From Massilia sp. UMI-21 (GTDB lineage Bacteria > Pseudomonadota > Gammaproteobacteria > Burkholderiales > Burkholderiaceae_D): a stretch of 64,000 bases of DNA. Shown here in pieces: positions 28,401 to 64,000 of this stretch (position 1 is the stretch's first letter; each line of letters begins with the position of its first letter). The translations under genes were made by a program, and so were the position numbers. The notes beneath the pieces were generated by a model. The model ran no database searches and was not told the DNA's origin. It saw only the letters and a program-made list of their open reading frames with translations. Location: contig CP063848.1 of NCBI GenBank assembly GCA_015277795.1, forward strand, positions 3,224,001-3,288,000, given 5' to 3'.

Positions 28401-31400
28401 CGGAAGCTGCCCTCGCCCGGCAGGCGCGTGCGCATCACCAGCGTATTGACGAAGAAGCCGATCAGCCCCTCGGTCTGGCGCTCGGCGCGCCCGGCGATCG
28501 GCGAGCCGACCACGATGTCGTCCTGCCCGCTCCAGCGCGACAGCAGCAGCTGGAACACCGCCAGCAGCGTCATGAACTGGGTCGCGCCTTCGGCGCGCGC
28601 CAGCGCCGCCACCCCGGCCGCCAGCGGCGCCGGCAGCGCGAACTCGACCACCCCGCCGGCGAAGCTCTGCGCGGCCGGCCGCGGGCGGTCGGTCGGCAGC
28701 TCCAGCGCCGCCGGTGCGCCCTCCAGCTGGCTCTTCCAGTACCCGACCTGGCGCTCCAGCACCTCGCCTTCGAGCCAGCTGCGCTGCCACAGCGCATAGT
28801 CGGCGTACTGCACCGCCAGCGGCGCCAGCGGCGACGGCAGTCCGGCCGCCTCGGCCGCGTACAGCTGGCCGAATTCGCGCAGCAGGATGCCCATCGAGGC
28901 GCCGTCCGAGACGATGTGGTGCATCGTCATCACCAGCACATGGTGCTGCGCGGTCAGGCGCAGCAGCGCGACCCGGAACAACGGACCTTGCTCCAGGTCG
29001 AACGGGCGCTGCATCTCCTCGCGCACCAGGCGCCAGCCTTCCTGTTCCTGCGCCGCGCCGTCCAGGTGCGACAGGTCGAGGCGCGCCGGCGCGAAGCTTC
29101 CGGGCGCATCGATGAGCTGCATGGCGGCGCCGTCGACGCTCTGGAAGCGGGTGCGCAGGCTCTCGTGGCGCGCGACCAGCGCGCCAAAGCTGCGCTCCAG
29201 CGCCGCGGCGTCCAGCTCGCCCTCCAGGTGGAAGGCGAAGGGCATGTGGTAGGTGGCGCCGAGTTCCTCGAGCTGCTCCAGGAACCACAGGCGCTCCTGG
29301 GCGAACGAGGCCGGCGCAGGTTCGCCGCCTTGGCCACCTTCACCACGCACGCGGGCGAGCAGCGGCGGCAGCGCCAGGCCCTGCCCCGCGCGGCGCAGCG
29401 CCTCGACCCGCTCGGCCAGCAGCGCCACGGTGGCGGCTTCGAACAGGGCGCGCAGCGGCAGCTCCACGTCCAGGCGCTCGCGGATGCGCGCCGCCAGACG
29501 CGTGGCCAGCAGCGAGTGCCCGCCCAGTTCGAAGAAATCGTCGTGCACCCCGACCTGCGCCAGGCCGAGCACGTCGCCCCAGATCCCTGCCAGCGTCTCC
29601 TCGACCGGGGTGCGCGGCGCCACGTACGCTAGCGCCAGCTCCTGCATGTCCGGCGCCGGCAGCGCCTTGCGGTCGACCTTGCCGTTCGGGGTGAGCGGCA
29701 TCGCATCCAGCGCCACGAAGGCGGCCGGCACCATGTACTCGGGCAGCCTGTCTTTCAGGTAGCTGCGCAGCTCGGCCATGCCGGTATCGGCTACCACCTT
29801 GGCTACCACGTAGGCCACCAGGCGCTTGCCCGCCGGGCCCTCGTCCACCATCACCAGGGCCTGGCCGACCGCGGCATGCGCGCGCAGCGCCGCCTCGACT
29901 TCGCCCGGCTCGATACGGAAACCGCGGATCTTGACCTGGTGGTCGATCCGCCCCACGTACACGATCTCGCCCTGCGCCGTCCGGCGCACCAGGTCGCCGG
30001 TGCGGTACAGGCGCGCGCCCGGCGCGCCGAACGGATCGGCGACGAAACGCGCCGCGCTCATCCCGCCGCGCGCCAGGTAGCCGTGCGCCAGCCCGGCCCC
30101 GCCCAGGTACAGCTCGCCGACCACGCCCATCGGCACCGGCTGCATGTGCGCGTCCAGCACATGGCAGCTGCCGTTGGCCAGCGGGCGCCCGATCGGCACC
30201 GTCGCGGCCTGTTCGGGAACCGCATCGACCGCATGCCAGCAGCTGAAGGTGGTGACCTCGGTCGGTCCGTACAGGTGCAGCAGGCGTTGCGGAGCGCCGC
30301 CCTGCAGCACGGCGCGCACCATGCTTGGGTCGACCGCCTCGCCCCCGAACAGCACGGCGCGCATGGCGGCGAAGGCGTCCGGCACCCCTTGCGCCACCAG
30401 GTTGAACAGCGCCGTCGTTACGAGAGCGACATCGACGGTGCGCTCGCGCAGCGCTTGTGCGAACGCGGCCGGCGACAGCACCGTGTCGCGCTCGATCACG
30501 ACCACCGTGCCGCCGTTGAGCAGCGGCCCCCACAGATCGAAGATGCTGGCGTCGAACGACGGACTGGACAGGTGGCCGACCCGGTCGCCCGGGCCCAGCG
30601 TAAGGTAGTCGCAGCCCACCACCAGGCGCATCACGGCGCGCTGCGGCAACAGCGTGCCTTTCGGCGTGCCGGTCGAACCGGAAGTGTAGATGATGCAGGC
30701 GTGAGCGTCGCCGCCCAGCGCCGGCGCGTCGGCGGGAACGGCGTCCGGCACGGCGCCGGTATCGACCAGCGTCAGCCCGGCCAGTACCGCGCCGCCCGGC
30801 GCGCCGACCATCATGCGCAGACCGGCATCGGCGACCATGAAGGCCAGGCGCTCGGCCGGGTAGTCCGGGTCGAGCGGCAGGTAGGCGCCGCCGGCGCGCA
30901 CGATGCCCAGCATGCCGGCCACCATCGCGGCCGAGCGCTGGCCCGACAGGCCGACCGCTTCGCCCGCGCGCAGGCCCTGCGCCTGCAGCGCCGCCGCGAT
31001 CCGTCCGCTCCAGGCATCCAGCTCGCCGTAGGAATGGTCACGCCCGCCGTCGGCCACCGCGACCGCCGCCGCATCGCGCGCCACCTGTTCGGCAAAGCGC
31101 GCGTACAGCCCCTGCTCCGCCGGGAACGGCGCGGCGCTGCGGTTGCACTCGACCAGCAGCCGTTCGCGCTCGGCCGGGTCCAGCATCGGCAGCGTGCCGA
31201 CGGCGCGGTCCGGGTCGGCGACCACGGCCGCCACCAGGTTCTCGAAGTGGCGCACCATGCGCTCGATCGTGGCGCGGTCGAACAGGTCGCTTGCGTACTC
31301 GATACCGCCCTGCAGCCCGCCAGGGGTTTCCATCAGGCCGAGCGACAGGTCGAACTTGGCCGACGCCACGTCCGGCGACCGCCATGGGCGGATCTGCAGG

Positions 31401-34400
31401 CCGTCCAGCTCGCGGCCCGCCCCGGCCTCGCTCTCGAGCGAGAACATGGCCTGGAACAGCGGATGGCGGCTGCGGTCGCGCACCGGCTGCAGTTCCTGCA
31501 CCAGCCTTTCGAACGGCACGTCCTGGTGGGCGTAGGCTCCCAAGGCCGTTTCCCTGACCCGGGCCAACAAGCTGCGGAAGCTGCCCTCGCCCGGCAGGCG
31601 CGTGCGCATCACCAGCGTATTGACGAAGAAGCCGATCAGCCCCTCGGTCTGGCGCTCGGCGCGCCCGGCGATCGGCGAGCCGACCACGATGTCGTCCTGC
31701 CCGCTCCAGCGCGACAGCAGCAGCTGGAACACCGCCAGCAGCGTCATGAACCGGGTTGCGCCTTCGGCGCGCGCCAGCGCCGCCACCCCGGCCGCCAGCG
31801 GCGCCGGCAGCGCAAACTCGACCACCCCGCCGGCGAAGCTCTGCGCGGCCGGCCGCGGGCGGTCGGTCGGCAGCTCCAGCGCCGCCGGTGCGCCCTCCAG
31901 CTGGCCCTTCCAGTACCCGACCTGGCGCTCCAGCACCTCGCCTTCGAGCCAGCTGCGCTGCCACAGCGCATAGTCGGCGTACTGCACCGCCAGCGGTGCC
32001 AGCGGCGACGGCAGTCCGGCCGCCTCGGCCGCGTACAGCTGGCCGAATTCGCGCAGCAGGATGCCCATCGAGGCGCCGTCCGAGACGATGTGATGCATCG
32101 TCATCACCAGCACATGGTGCTGCGTGGTCAGCCTCAGCAGCGCGACCCGGAACAGCGGACCTTGGGCCAGGTCGAACGGGCGCTGCATCTCCTCGCGCAC
32201 CAGGCGCCGGCCTTCCTGTTCCTGCGCCGCGCCGTCCAGGTGCGACAGGTCGAGGCGCGCGAGCACGAAGCTTCCCGGCGCATCGATGAGCTGCATGGCG
32301 GCGCCGTCGATGCTCTCGAAGCGGGTGCGCAGGCTCTCGTGGCGCGCGACCAGCGCGCCAAAGCTGCGCTCCAGCGCCGCGGCGTCCAGCTCGCCCTCCA
32401 GGTGGAAGGCGAAGGGCATGTGGTAGGTGGCGCCCAGTTCCTCGAGCTGCTCCAGGAACCACAGGCGCTCCTGGGCGAACGAGGCCGGCGCAGGTTCGCC
32501 GCCTTCGCCGCCTTCGCCGCCTTGGCCACCTTCACCACGCACGCGGGCGAGCAGCGGCGGCAGCGCCGGGCCCTGGCCTGCGCGGCGCAGCGCCTCGACC
32601 CGCTCGGCCAGCAGCGCCACGGTGGCGGCCTCGAACAGCGCGCGCAGCGGCAGCTCCACGTCCAGGCGCTCGCGGATACGCGCCGCCAGGCGCGTGGCCA
32701 GCAGCGAGTGACCGCCCAGTTCGAAGAAATTGTCGTTCGCACCGACCGTTTCGACCTGCAGCACTTCGCTCCAGATCGCAGCGAGGCTTTCCTCGACCGG
32801 CGTGCGCGGAGCGACGAACACGGCGCGTGCGGCTTCCCAGTCCGGCGCCGGCAGCGCCTTGCGGTCGATCTTGCCGTTCGGAGTCAGCGGCATTGCGTCC
32901 AGCGCCACGAAGGCGGCCGGCACCATATAGGGCGGCAATTTCTCCCGCACGAAAGCGTGCAGGGCGTCGATGGCCGCCCCATCCGCCACCACATAGGCCA
33001 CCAGCTGCAGCTCGCCGGCGCGGTCGGCGCAGGCCACGGCCAGGGCGTCCCGCACCGCCGGGTGTTCGCGCATGACCGCCGTGACCTCGTCCGGCTCGAT
33101 GCGATAGCCGCGAATCTTGACCTGGTGATCGACGCGGCCGAGGAAGTCGAGGGTGCCATCGGGCAGCCAACGCACCATGTCGCCGGTACGATACAGGCGC
33201 TCTCCCGCATCGAACGGGCTGGCGACGAAGCTGGATGCGGTCAGCCCTGGCCGGCCGGTATATCCACGACCGACCGGAATGCCGCCCACATACACTTCGC
33301 CCGGTGTACCCACCGGCACCGGCTGCATGTTCCGGTCCAGGACATGTACGGCAATATTGGCGATCGGCCAGCCGATCGGCACCGGCGAGCGCACCGCGGC
33401 GACGGACGACATCGGATAGTGGCTCACGTCGTCGGTGGTCTCTGTGGCGCCGTAGGAATTGATCACTTTAACGTGCGGCACCAGTGCGAACAGCTCCCTG
33501 CACAGGTCGGCTGGCAGGGTTTCTCCGCCGGCAATGATCACGCGCAAGGCCTGCAGGTCCGCTGCACTGCCGCTACCGATGGTACTGGTGTAGGCGCGCA
33601 ACATCGACGGCACCGCCTCGAACACGGTGACCCGCGCGGCCGCCAGCGTTGCGCGCAGCAGCCCGGGGTCGCGCGACACCTCGGTCGGAATGATCGCGGT
33701 CGCACCGCCAACCAGGAGCGGCGTCAGCATTTGCCACAGCGAAATATCGAACGATGCTGCGGCGACCTGTGCGATCCGGTCCGCAGCGTCCAGTTCGACC
33801 AGCCTGAGCTTTCCGCACAGGTGGTTGGTAAAGCCGGCATGATGCAAGGCCGCGCCTTTCGGCCTTCCGGTCGATCCCGAAGTGAACAGGATATAGGCCA
33901 GGTTGGCCGGATCGAGTGCCACCCACGGCGGCGCACACGGTTCGTCGTCTTGCGCCGCCGCTTCGAGCACGTGGATGCGGCAGCGTTCACCGGCCAATTG
34001 CATGGCGAAGCCCCGGCATTCCATGGAGCTCAGCAGCAGCGGCATGGCCGACTGCTCGACAACGTATTGCAGGCGGTTGGCCGGATAGCCGGGGTCGAGC
34101 GGCACATAGGCGCCGCCGGCCTTGAAAATGGCCAGCATGCCGACCACCCACTCGAACGAACGTTCGGTGCAGAGGCCGACCGGCGTTTCCACCCGTACGC
34201 CCAGCCCGACCAGGCGATGTGCGAGCGCGTTACTGCGCCGTTCCAGCTCGGCATAGCTCAGCTCGGCGTTACCATGCATGACCGCAATCGCGTCCGGCGT
34301 ACGCGCCGCCTGCTCGCTGATCAGCTGGTGTACGCAGCGGTCGAGCGGATAGTCGGCCGGCTGCCCCCTCCAGGCCGACAACTGCGCCCGCTCCGTTTCG

Positions 34401-37400
34401 CACAGCATCGGCAGCATGCCGATCTGGCGTGACGGATCCGCGATGATGGCCGCCACCAGGTTCTCGAAATGGCCCGCCATCCGTTCGATCGTGGCGCGGT
34501 CGAACAGTGCGCTCGCGTATTCGATGGCGCCGTGCAGGCCGTCCGCGGTCGTCAGCAGGCTCATCGACAGGTCGAACTTGGCCGTCTGGCCGCCCTCGCC
34601 CTGCAACGGGCGGATCTGCAGACCCGCCAGTTCCTCTTGGCCCTCGGGCTGGTTCTCGAGCGAGAACATGGCCTGGAACAGCGGATGGCGGCTGCGGTCG
34701 CGCGCAGGTTGCAATTCCTGCACCAGCCTTTCGAACGGCACGTCCTGGTGGGCGTAGGCTCCCAAGGCCGTTTCCCTGACCCGGGCCAGCAAGCTGCGGA
34801 AGCTGCCCTCGCCCGGCAGGCGCGTGCGCATCACCAGCGTATTGACGAAGAAGCCGATCAGCCCCTCGGTCTGGCGCTCGGTGCGCCCGGCGATCGGCGA
34901 GCCGACCACGATGTCGTCCTGCCCGCTCCAGCGCGACAGCAGCAGCTGGAACACCGCCAGCAGCGTCATGAACTGGGTTGCGCCTTCGGCGCGCGCCAGC
35001 GCCGCCACCCCGGCCGCCAGCGGCGCCGGCAGCGCGAACTCGACCACCCCGCCGGCGAAGCTCTGCGCGGCCGGCCGCGGGCGGTCGGTCGGCAGCTCCA
35101 GCGCCGCCGGTGCGCCCTCCAGCTGGCCCTTCCAGTACCCGACCTGGCGCTCCAGCACCTCGCCTTCGAGCCAGCTGCGCTGCCACAGCGCATAGTCGGC
35201 GTACTGCACCGCCAGCGGCGCCAGCGGCGACGGCAGTCCGGCCGCCTCTGCCGCGTACAGCTGGCCGAATTCGCGCAGCAGGATGCCCATCGAGGCGCCG
35301 TCCGAGACGATGTGGTGCATCGTCATCACCAGCACATGGTGCTGCGTGGCCAGGCGCAGCAGGGCGACCCGGAACAACGGACCTTGCTCCAGGTCGAACG
35401 GTCGCTGCATCTCCTCGCGCACCAGGCGCCAGCCTTCCTGTTCCTGCGCCGCGCCGTCCAGGTGCGACAGGTCGAGGCGCGCGAGCACGAAGCTTCCGGG
35501 CGCATCGATGAGCTGCATGGCGGCGCCGTCGATGCTCTCGAAGCGGGTGCGCAGGCTCTCGTGGCGCGCCACCAGCGCGGCAAAGCTGCGCTCCAGCGCC
35601 GCGGCGTCCAGCTCGCCCTCCAGGTGGAAGGCGAAGGGCATGTGGTAGGTGGCGCCCAGTTCCTCGAGCTGTTCCAGGAACCACAGGCGCTCCTGGGCGA
35701 ACGAGGCCGGCGCAGGTTCGCCGCCTTCGCCGCCTTCGCCGCCTTCCCCGCCTTGGCCACCTTCACCACGCACGCGGGCGAGCAGCGGCGGCAGCGCCGG
35801 GCCCTGGCCTGCGCGGCGCAGCGCCTCGACCCGCTCGGCCAGCAGCGCCACGGTGGCGGCCTCGAACAACGCGCGCAGCGGCAGCTCCACGTCCAGGCGC
35901 TCGCGGATGCGCGCCGCCAGGCGTGTGGCCAGCAGCGAGTGCCCGCCCAGTTCGAAGAAATCGTCGTGGACCCCGACCTGCGCCAGGCCGAGCACGTCGC
36001 CCCAGATCCCTGCCAGCGTCTCCTCGACCGGGGTGCGCGGCGCCACGTACGCTAGCGCCAGCTGCTGCATGTCCGGCGCCGGCAGCGCCTTGCGGTCGAC
36101 CTTGCCGTTCGGAGTGAGCGGCATCGCATCCAGCGCCACGAAGGCGGCCGGCACCATGTACTCGGGCAGCCTGTCTTTCAGGTAGCTGCGCAGCTCGGCC
36201 ATGCCGCTGTCGGCCACCACGTTATCGACCACCTTCGCCACCACGTAGGCCACCAGGCGCTTGCCCGCCGGGCCCTCGTCCACCATCACCAGGGCCTGGC
36301 CGACCGCGGCATGCGCGCGCAGCACCGCCTCGACTTCGCCCGGCTCGATACGGAAACCGCGGATCTTGACCTGGTGGTCGATCCGCCCCACGTACACGAT
36401 CTCGCCCTGCGCCGTCCGGCGTACCAGGTCGCCGGTGCGGTACAGGCGCGCGCCCGGTGCGCCGAACGGATCGGCGACGAAACGCGCCGCGCTCATCCCG
36501 CCGCGCGCCAGGTAGCCGTGCGCCAGCCCGGCGCCGCCCAGGTACAGCTCGCCGACCACGCCCACCGGCACCGGCTGCATGTGCCCGTCCAGCACATGGC
36601 AGCTGCCGTTGGCCAGCGGACGCCCGATCGGCACCGTCGCGGCCTGTTCGGGAACCGCATCGACCGCATGCCAGCAGCTGAAGGTGGTGACCTCGGTCGG
36701 TCCGTACACGTGCAGCAGGCGTTGCGGGGCGCCGCCCTGCAGCACGGCGCGCACCATGCTTGGATCGACCGCCTCGCCGCCGAACAGTACGGCGCGCATG
36801 CCGGCGAAGGCATCCGGCGCCCCTTGCGCCACCAGGTTGAACAGCGCCGTCGTCACGAACGCGGTGTCGATGGCGCGTTCTTGCAGCGCCTGCGCGAACG
36901 CGGCCGGCGACAGTATCGTATCGCGTTCGATCACGACCGCCGTGCCGCCGTTGAGCAGCGGCCCCCACAGCTCGAAGGTGGTGGCGTCGAACGAGGGGCT
37001 GGCCAGGTGGGCGACCCGGTCGCCAGGGCCGAAGCTCACGTAGTCGCAGCCGACCACCAGGCGCATCACGGCGCGCTGCGGCACCAGCGTGCCTTTCGGC
37101 GTGCCGGTCGAGCCGGAGGTGTAGATAATGCAGGCCGGGGCGTCGCCACCCAGCGCCGGCGCGTCGGCGGGAACGGCGTCCGGCACGGCGCCGGCATCGA
37201 CCAGCGCCAGTCCGTCCAGCGCTGACCCGACCGGCGCGCCGACCATCATGCGCAGACCGGCATCGGCGGCCATGAAGGCCAGGCGCTCGGCCGGGTAGTC
37301 CGGGTCGAGCGGCAGGTAGGCGCCGCCGGCGCGCACGATGCCCAGCATGCCGGCCACCATCGCGGCCGAGCGCTGGCCCGACAGGCCGACCGCTTCACCC

Positions 37401-39052
37401 GCGCGCAGGCCGTGCGCCTGCAGCGCCGCCGCGATCCGGCCGCTCCACGCATCCAGCTCGCCGTAGCTATAGTCGCGCCCGCCCTCGGCCACCGCGACCG
37501 CCGCCGCATCGCGCGCTACCTGTTCGGCAAAGCGCGGGTACAGCCCCTGTTCCGCCGGGAACGGCGCGGCGCTGCGGTTCCATTCGACCAGCAGCCGTTC
37601 GCGCTCGGCCGGGTCCAGCATCGGCAGCGTGCCGATCGCCGCGTCGGGCTCGGCGACCACGGCCGCCACCAGGTTCCCGAAATGGCGCGCCATGCGTTCG
37701 ATGGTGGAACGGTCGAACAGGTCGCTCGCGTATTCGACGCCGCCCAGCAGCCCGTCAGGGGTTTCCATCAGGCTGAGCGAAAGGTCGAACTTGGCGCTGA
37801 CGTTCGCGCTGAGCACAGGACGGACATGCAGGCCCGGCAACAGCTCCTGGTCCGTTTGGCCAGCCTCGAGCGAAAATGTGGCCTGGAACACCGGGTGACG
37901 GCCTGGGTCGCGCGCCGGTTTGAGTTCGTGCACCAGCTTCTCGAACGGCACGTCCTGATACGCATGGGCGGCCAGGGCCGCCTCCTTGACGCGCGCCAGC
38001 AAGCGGCGGAAGCTTTCATCGGCCGACAGGCGCGTGCGCAGCACCAGCGTATTGGCAAAAAAGCCGACCATACCCTCGGTCTGTCGTTCGGTACGTCCGG
38101 CGATCGGCGAGCCGACCACGATATCGTCCTGGCCGCTCCAGCGCGACAACAGCAACTGGTATACCGCCAGCAGCGCCATGAAAGTGGTGGCGCCCTCCTC
38201 GCGCGCCAGGGCGGTGGCCGCGCGCGAAACGGCCGCGGGCAGCGTCAACTCGATGCGGCCGCCGCGGAAGCTCTGCAGCGGAGGACGCGGACGATCGGTC
38301 GGCAATTCGAGCATGGCCGGCACGCCGTCGAGCTGCTTCCTCCAATATCCGAGCTGGCGCTCGAGCGCGTCGCCCTGGAGCCATTCGCGCTGCCACAGCG
38401 CGTAATCGGCATATTGCAGCGCCAGCGGCGCCAGCCGTGCAGCACGCCCGGCGACGTCGGCGCCGTACAGTTCGGACAGTTCGCGCAGCAACACGCCCAT
38501 CGACCAGCCGTCGGACACGATGTGATGCATGGTCATCATCAGGACATGGTGCTGCGCCGCCAGGCACACCAGCGTCACGCGCAGCAGCGGCCCGCTCGAA
38601 AGATCGAAAGGCCGCTGCGCCTCGTCGCGCAGCAATCGCAGCCCTTCCTCCTCCTGCATCGCGCGGTCCAGATGGGAAAGGTCGGCCCGCGCGAGGACGA
38701 AGCCACCGGTTGCGCCAATCACCTGCTGGTGCTCGCCGCCGGAGGTCTCGAAATGCGTACGCAGGCTTTCATGGCGGTCCACCAGCGCAGAAAAGCTGCG
38801 CTCGAGGCTTGGCACGTCGAGCTCGCCCTCCAGGTGATAGGCGACCGGAATATTGTAGGCCGCGCCGAGATCCTCCAACTGATCGAGGAACAGCAGGCGT
38901 TCCTGGGAAAACGACACCATCGAGCGCTCTCCCCGCGCGCGCGCCGTCAGCGGCGGACGCTGCGGTAACTGCTGGGTGCGCTTCTGGAATCCCTGGCGCA
39001 AGCGTTTCAAATCTTCCGTCGACAGCCGTGCGATCGTGTTTGCCTTGTCCAT
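25439..39052 (-). CDS. Non-ribosomal peptide synthetase NRPS-C: four modules plus terminal thioesterase
   Basis: 4537 residues with domain order C-A-T, C-A-T, C-A-T, C-A-T-TE; the TE makes it the last synthetase of the line. Pockets read by eye are DAFFLGVTF (Ile-like), DIWEIGSDD (diamino acid-like), DAFLLGLTF (aliphatic) and DLFNNALTY (Ala/Gly-like). ATG 39052 ([22 protein letters not shown]) is chosen because the helical N-terminal motif matches that of NRPS-B, while the longer frame overlaps NRPS-B. It lies 23 bases after the NRPS-B stop. The C domains of the last three modules are nearly identical to each other, and the T-C linkers carry a variable GGE repeat. Confidence 0.96.
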   Translation of the reverse strand: MDKANTIARLSTEDLKRLRQGFQKRTQQLPQRPPLTARARGERSMVSFSQERLLFLDQLEDLGAAYNIPVAYHLEGELDVPSLERSFSALVDRHESLRTHFETSGGEHQQVIGATGGFVLARADLSHLDRAMQEEEGLRLLRDEAQRPFDLSSGPLLRVTLVCLAAQHHVLMMTMHHIVSDGWSMGVLLRELSELYGADVAGRAARLAPLALQYADYALWQREWLQGDALERQLGYWRKQLDGVPAMLELPTDRPRPPLQSFRGGRIELTLPAAVSRAATALAREEGATTFMALLAVYQLLLSRWSGQDDIVVGSPIAGRTERQTEGMVGFFANTLVLRTRLSADESFRRLLARVKEAALAAHAYQDVPFEKLVHELKPARDPGRHPVFQATFSLEAGQTDQELLPGLHVRPVLSANVSAKFDLSLSLMETPDGLLGGVEYASDLFDRSTIERMARHFGNLVAAVVAEPDAAIGTLPMLDPAERERLLVEWNRSAAPFPAEQGLYPRFAEQVARDAAAVAVAEGGRDYSYGELDAWSGRIAAALQAHGLRAGEAVGLSGQRSAAMVAGMLGIVRAGGAYLPLDPDYPAERLAFMAADAGLRMMVGAPVGSALDGLALVDAGAVPDAVPADAPALGGDAPACIIYTSGSTGTPKGTLVPQRAVMRLVVGCDYVSFGPGDRVAHLASPSFDATTFELWGPLLNGGTAVVIERDTILSPAAFAQALQERAIDTAFVTTALFNLVAQGAPDAFAGMRAVLFGGEAVDPSMVRAVLQGGAPQRLLHVYGPTEVTTFSCWHAVDAVPEQAATVPIGRPLANGSCHVLDGHMQPVPVGVVGELYLGGAGLAHGYLARGGMSAARFVADPFGAPGARLYRTGDLVRRTAQGEIVYVGRIDHQVKIRGFRIEPGEVEAVLRAHAAVGQALVMVDEGPAGKRLVAYVVAKVVDNVVADSGMAELRSYLKDRLPEYMVPAAFVALDAMPLTPNGKVDRKALPAPDMQQLALAYVAPRTPVEETLAGIWGDVLGLAQVGVHDDFFELGGHSLLATRLAARIRERLDVELPLRALFEAATVALLAERVEALRRAGQGPALPPLLARVRGEGGQGGEGGEGGEGGEPAPASFAQERLWFLEQLEELGATYHMPFAFHLEGELDAAALERSFAALVARHESLRTRFESIDGAAMQLIDAPGSFVLARLDLSHLDGAAQEQEGWRLVREEMQRPFDLEQGPLFRVALLRLATQHHVLVMTMHHIVSDGASMGILLREFGQLYAAEAAGLPSPLAPLAVQYADYALWQRSWLEGEVLERQVGYWKGQLEGAPAALELPTDRPRPAAQSFAGGVVEFALPAPLAAGVAALARAEGATQFMTLLAVFQLLLSRWSGQDDIVVGSPIAGRTERQTEGLIGFFVNTLVMRTRLPGEGSFRSLLARVRETALGAYAHQDVPFERLVQELQPARDRSRHPLFQAMFSLENQPEGQEELAGLQIRPLQGEGGQTAKFDLSMSLLTTADGLHGAIEYASALFDRATIERMAGHFENLVAAIIADPSRQIGMLPMLCETERAQLSAWRGQPADYPLDRCVHQLISEQAARTPDAIAVMHGNAELSYAELERRSNALAHRLVGLGVRVETPVGLCTERSFEWVVGMLAIFKAGGAYVPLDPGYPANRLQYVVEQSAMPLLLSSMECRGFAMQLAGERCRIHVLEAAAQDDEPCAPPWVALDPANLAYILFTSGSTGRPKGAALHHAGFTNHLCGKLRLVELDAADRIAQVAAASFDISLWQMLTPLLVGGATAIIPTEVSRDPGLLRATLAAARVTVFEAVPSMLRAYTSTIGSGSAADLQALRVIIAGGETLPADLCRELFALVPHVKVINSYGATETTDDVSHYPMSSVAAVRSPVPIGWPIANIAVHVLDRNMQPVPVGTPGEVYVGGIPVGRGYTGRPGLTASSFVASPFDAGERLYRTGDMVRWLPDGTLDFLGRVDHQVKIRGYRIEPDEVTAVMREHPAVRDALAVACADRAGELQLVAYVVADGAAIDALHAFVREKLPPYMVPAAFVALDAMPLTPNGKIDRKALPAPDWEAARAVFVAPRTPVEESLAAIWSEVLQVETVGANDNFFELGGHSLLATRLAARIRERLDVELPLRALFEAATVALLAERVEALRRAGQGPALPPLLARVRGEGGQGGEGGEGGEPAPASFAQERLWFLEQLEELGATYHMPFAFHLEGELDAAALERSFGALVARHESLRTRFESIDGAAMQLIDAPGSFVLARLDLSHLDGAAQEQEGRRLVREEMQRPFDLAQGPLFRVALLRLTTQHHVLVMTMHHIVSDGASMGILLREFGQLYAAEAAGLPSPLAPLAVQYADYALWQRSWLEGEVLERQVGYWKGQLEGAPAALELPTDRPRPAAQSFAGGVVEFALPAPLAAGVAALARAEGATRFMTLLAVFQLLLSRWSGQDDIVVGSPIAGRAERQTEGLIGFFVNTLVMRTRLPGEGSFRSLLARVRETALGAYAHQDVPFERLVQELQPVRDRSRHPLFQAMFSLESEAGAGRELDGLQIRPWRSPDVASAKFDLSLGLMETPGGLQGGIEYASDLFDRATIERMVRHFENLVAAVVADPDRAVGTLPMLDPAERERLLVECNRSAAPFPAEQGLYARFAEQVARDAAAVAVADGGRDHSYGELDAWSGRIAAALQAQGLRAGEAVGLSGQRSAAMVAGMLGIVRAGGAYLPLDPDYPAERLAFMVADAGLRMMVGAPGGAVLAGLTLVDTGAVPDAVPADAPALGGDAHACIIYTSGSTGTPKGTLLPQRAVMRLVVGCDYLTLGPGDRVGHLSSPSFDASIFDLWGPLLNGGTVVVIERDTVLSPAAFAQALRERTVDVALVTTALFNLVAQGVPDAFAAMRAVLFGGEAVDPSMVRAVLQGGAPQRLLHLYGPTEVTTFSCWHAVDAVPEQAATVPIGRPLANGSCHVLDAHMQPVPMGVVGELYLGGAGLAHGYLARGGMSAARFVADPFGAPGARLYRTGDLVRRTAQGEIVYVGRIDHQVKIRGFRIEPGEVEAALRAHAAVGQALVMVDEGPAGKRLVAYVVAKVVADTGMAELRSYLKDRLPEYMVPAAFVALDAMPLTPNGKVDRKALPAPDMQELALAYVAPRTPVEETLAGIWGDVLGLAQVGVHDDFFELGGHSLLATRLAARIRERLDVELPLRALFEAATVALLAERVEALRRAGQGLALPPLLARVRGEGGQGGEPAPASFAQERLWFLEQLEELGATYHMPFAFHLEGELDAAALERSFGALVARHESLRTRFQSVDGAAMQLIDAPGSFAPARLDLSHLDGAAQEQEGWRLVREEMQRPFDLEQGPLFRVALLRLTAQHHVLVMTMHHIVSDGASMGILLREFGQLYAAEAAGLPSPLAPLAVQYADYALWQRSWLEGEVLERQVGYWKSQLEGAPAALELPTDRPRPAAQSFAGGVVEFALPAPLAAGVAALARAEGATQFMTLLAVFQLLLSRWSGQDDIVVGSPIAGRAERQTEGLIGFFVNTLVMRTRLPGEGSFRSLLARVRETALGAYAHQDVPFERLVQELQPARDRSRHPLFQAMFSLENQPEGKVELAGLQIRPLQGEGDATAKFDLFLQVAAGPDGLHASFEYASALFERATIERMARHFENLVAAVVADPDRAIGALPMLDTGERERIMVEWNQTSRTQACVDTIHQLFERQAQATPDAIALVCAGENIAYAELDARANRLARHLRGAGAGPDVVVGVCVERSIGMVLALLATLKAGAAYLPLDPGYPQERLAAMVDDAAPSVLLTQDSLRERWTDAGMPLFCIDSDWPALQQHADTALPNLAMPEHLAYLIYTSGSTGRPKGVSITHRNASVFIGWARENFSLPDLADVLASTSICFDLSVFEMFVPLATGGKAWIVNNILELCTGAASWPLSLINTVPSAIAELHRQGAVPASVKVINLAGEALQNALVQALYRDTQVERIYNLYGPSEDTTYSTFTLVARDADVPVSIGRPIDHTQAYVLDGALQPVPSGVTGELYLGGAGLARGYLARGGLTAERFVANPFGAPGARLYRTGDLVRHAADGSLAYLGRVDHQVKIRGFRIEPGEVEVALCRHPAVAQAVVVALDDGPGGKRLVAYVVADAGVAELRAWLAQSLPDYMVPNAFVALEAMPLTPNGKVDRKALPAPDDPLPGTGHVAPRTPAEEKLAAIWREVLQVETVGIDDNFFELGGHSLLATRLLSRIRESIGVDLPLRTVFAAPTIASFVALFESGAPAQRIGNRVSLRPAPGARTALVFLPTVLGTGTHYARLAQMLDVEAAIYSIVLPEPGPDLPPFSSIEEIAAWCRTQLPPADAHERIVLAGWSFGGTVAFELGRQMAAAGTPPDTVLLIDTYAGNAPIEKERDILYNFALHLMGQAVAESLWNASTNASSMRELTREEYHASGAQLFDFDTSLTIYRANMKALGAYSHRRFNSRFVEIRAVESAKKVGRAGGLLNLPIEANEVLQIPGNHFNIWDEPARFDLAHGIVKAVENR
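25442..26245 (-). other. Terminal thioesterase domain of NRPS-C
   Basis: About 265 residues of alpha/beta hydrolase type I TE. Nucleophile Ser in GWSFGG, acidic residue in LLIDTYAG, and His in [11 protein letters not shown]. It releases the finished chain by hydrolysis or macrocyclisation; which of the two cannot be judged from sequence here. Confidence 0.88.
26250..29330 (-). other. NRPS-C module 12: C-A-T, Ala/Gly-like A domain
   Basis: C domain again the DGAS type. The A domain is of separate origin, with pocket D235 L236 F239 N278 N299 A301 L322 T330 Y331 (DLFNNALTY), which from memory matches codes assigned to Ala or Gly in cyanobacterial synthetases. The T domain is followed directly by the TE. 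Confidence 0.7.
29321..29338. repeat. 9-bp linker repeat, single unit plus one degenerate
   Basis: One TTCGCCGCC plus TTGGCCACC, encoding GGQGGE between modules 11 and 12; the short allele of the same repeat. Confidence 0.85.
29380..32495 (-). other. NRPS-C module 11: C-A-T, aliphatic A domain variant
   Basis: C domain almost identical to that of module 10, with DGAS. The A domain is the common cassette, but the pocket segment differs: FDASIF, L278 and HLYGPTEV give DAFLLGLTF. A Leu/Ile/Val-type residue is likely. Confidence 0.65.
32495..32530. repeat. 9-bp VNTR in T-C linker, three units plus one degenerate
   Basis: The same TTCGCCGCC unit three times, then TTGGCCACC, encoding GGQ plus three GGE between modules 10 and 11. 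Confidence 0.9.
32570..35720 (-). other. NRPS-C module 10: C-A-T, diamino acid-like A domain
   Basis: The C domain has HHIVSDGAS (Trp of DGWS replaced by Ala). A pocket D235 I236 W239 E278 I299 G301 S322 D330 D331 (DIWEIGSDD). E278, S322 and D331 recall Orn and Dab codes such as DVGEIGSIDK, but D330 and W239 are unusual. A basic side chain is the best guess. The A domain is unrelated in sequence to its neighbours. Confidence 0.65.
35717..35761. repeat. 9-bp VNTR in T-C linker, four units plus one degenerate
   Basis: Four TTCSCCGCC units followed by TTGGCCACC encode GGQ then four GGE triplets between modules 9 and 10. Confidence 0.9.
35810..38940 (-). other. NRPS-C module 9: C-A-T, Ile-like
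   Basis: C domain HHIVSDGWS, distinct from the following three. A pocket DAFFLGVTF, matching module 7 and the visible part of module 1. The T domain has [14 protein letters not shown]. Confidence 0.7.
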
Positions 39053-39075
39053 CGTAGTTAACCCTTGTCGCTTGA

Positions 39076-45540
<6,465 letters not shown>

Positions 45541-45554
45541 ATCATGACCCTGTT

Positions 45555-64000
<18,446 letters not shown>

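Noticed and set aside
29321..35761. Possible CRISPR-like or intergenic repeat array
   Set aside because: The repeats are in-frame 9-bp linker codons inside a coding gene, without spacers or cas genes.

Overview
The window is visibly GC-rich and reads like a betaproteobacterial chromosome. The Oxalobacteraceae (Massilia/Duganella/Janthinobacterium group) are my best guess. This rests on gene style and content only; there is no rRNA or other phylogenetic marker here.

Left part (1-14.4 kb). First comes a plus-strand stress-response cassette: the 3' end of a TerD-family gene, two von Willebrand A proteins (the second TerY-like with a zinc-binding tail), a PP2C-type phosphatase and a protein kinase-like protein. 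This matches the known 'TerY-phosphorylation triad' architecture. It is followed by a minus-strand PaeA/YtfL-type CBS membrane protein, a Crp/Fnr regulator, a medium-chain acyl-CoA ligase, an unknown gene, an Old Yellow Enzyme homologue divergent from a MerR regulator (with a textbook 19-bp-spacer MerR promoter), a 4'-phosphopantetheinyl transferase, a small membrane protein and an alpha/beta hydrolase.

Right part (14.5-64 kb, all minus strand). This is a very large non-ribosomal peptide gene cluster that leaves the window at its 5' end. In transcription order it holds NRPS-A (at least 6 modules, 5' truncated by the window edge), NRPS-B (2 modules), NRPS-C (4 modules plus a terminal thioesterase), an MFS exporter, an adaptor/ATPase/two-permease MacAB-like exporter, an MbtH protein, a large/small acyl-CoA dehydrogenase pair, a PLP decarboxylase (PanP-like) and a type II thioesterase. 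A strong hairpin lies just after the last gene. The PPTase at 12.2 kb could activate the carrier domains.

Reading the adenylation pockets by eye gives a tentative order for the visible part: aliphatic (Ile-like) - bAla-like - bAla-like - bAla-like - D-Leu-like - bAla-like - Ile-like - Val/Ile-like - Ile-like - diamino acid (Orn/Dab)-like - aliphatic - Ala/Gly-like - release by TE. The most striking point is four A domains whose pocket reads VDQVTSLAD. Asp235, which normally holds the alpha-amino group, is replaced by Val and the Asp is shifted by one, which is the known beta-alanine pattern. A decarboxylase resembling aspartate 1-decarboxylase PanP sits in the same operon. Together they suggest a dedicated beta-alanine supply and a beta-alanine-rich lipopeptide-like product that I do not recognise. 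The locus also shows active internal recombination: near-identical A-domain cassettes, a 9-bp VNTR in inter-module linkers and a 15-bp tandem duplication in three A domains.
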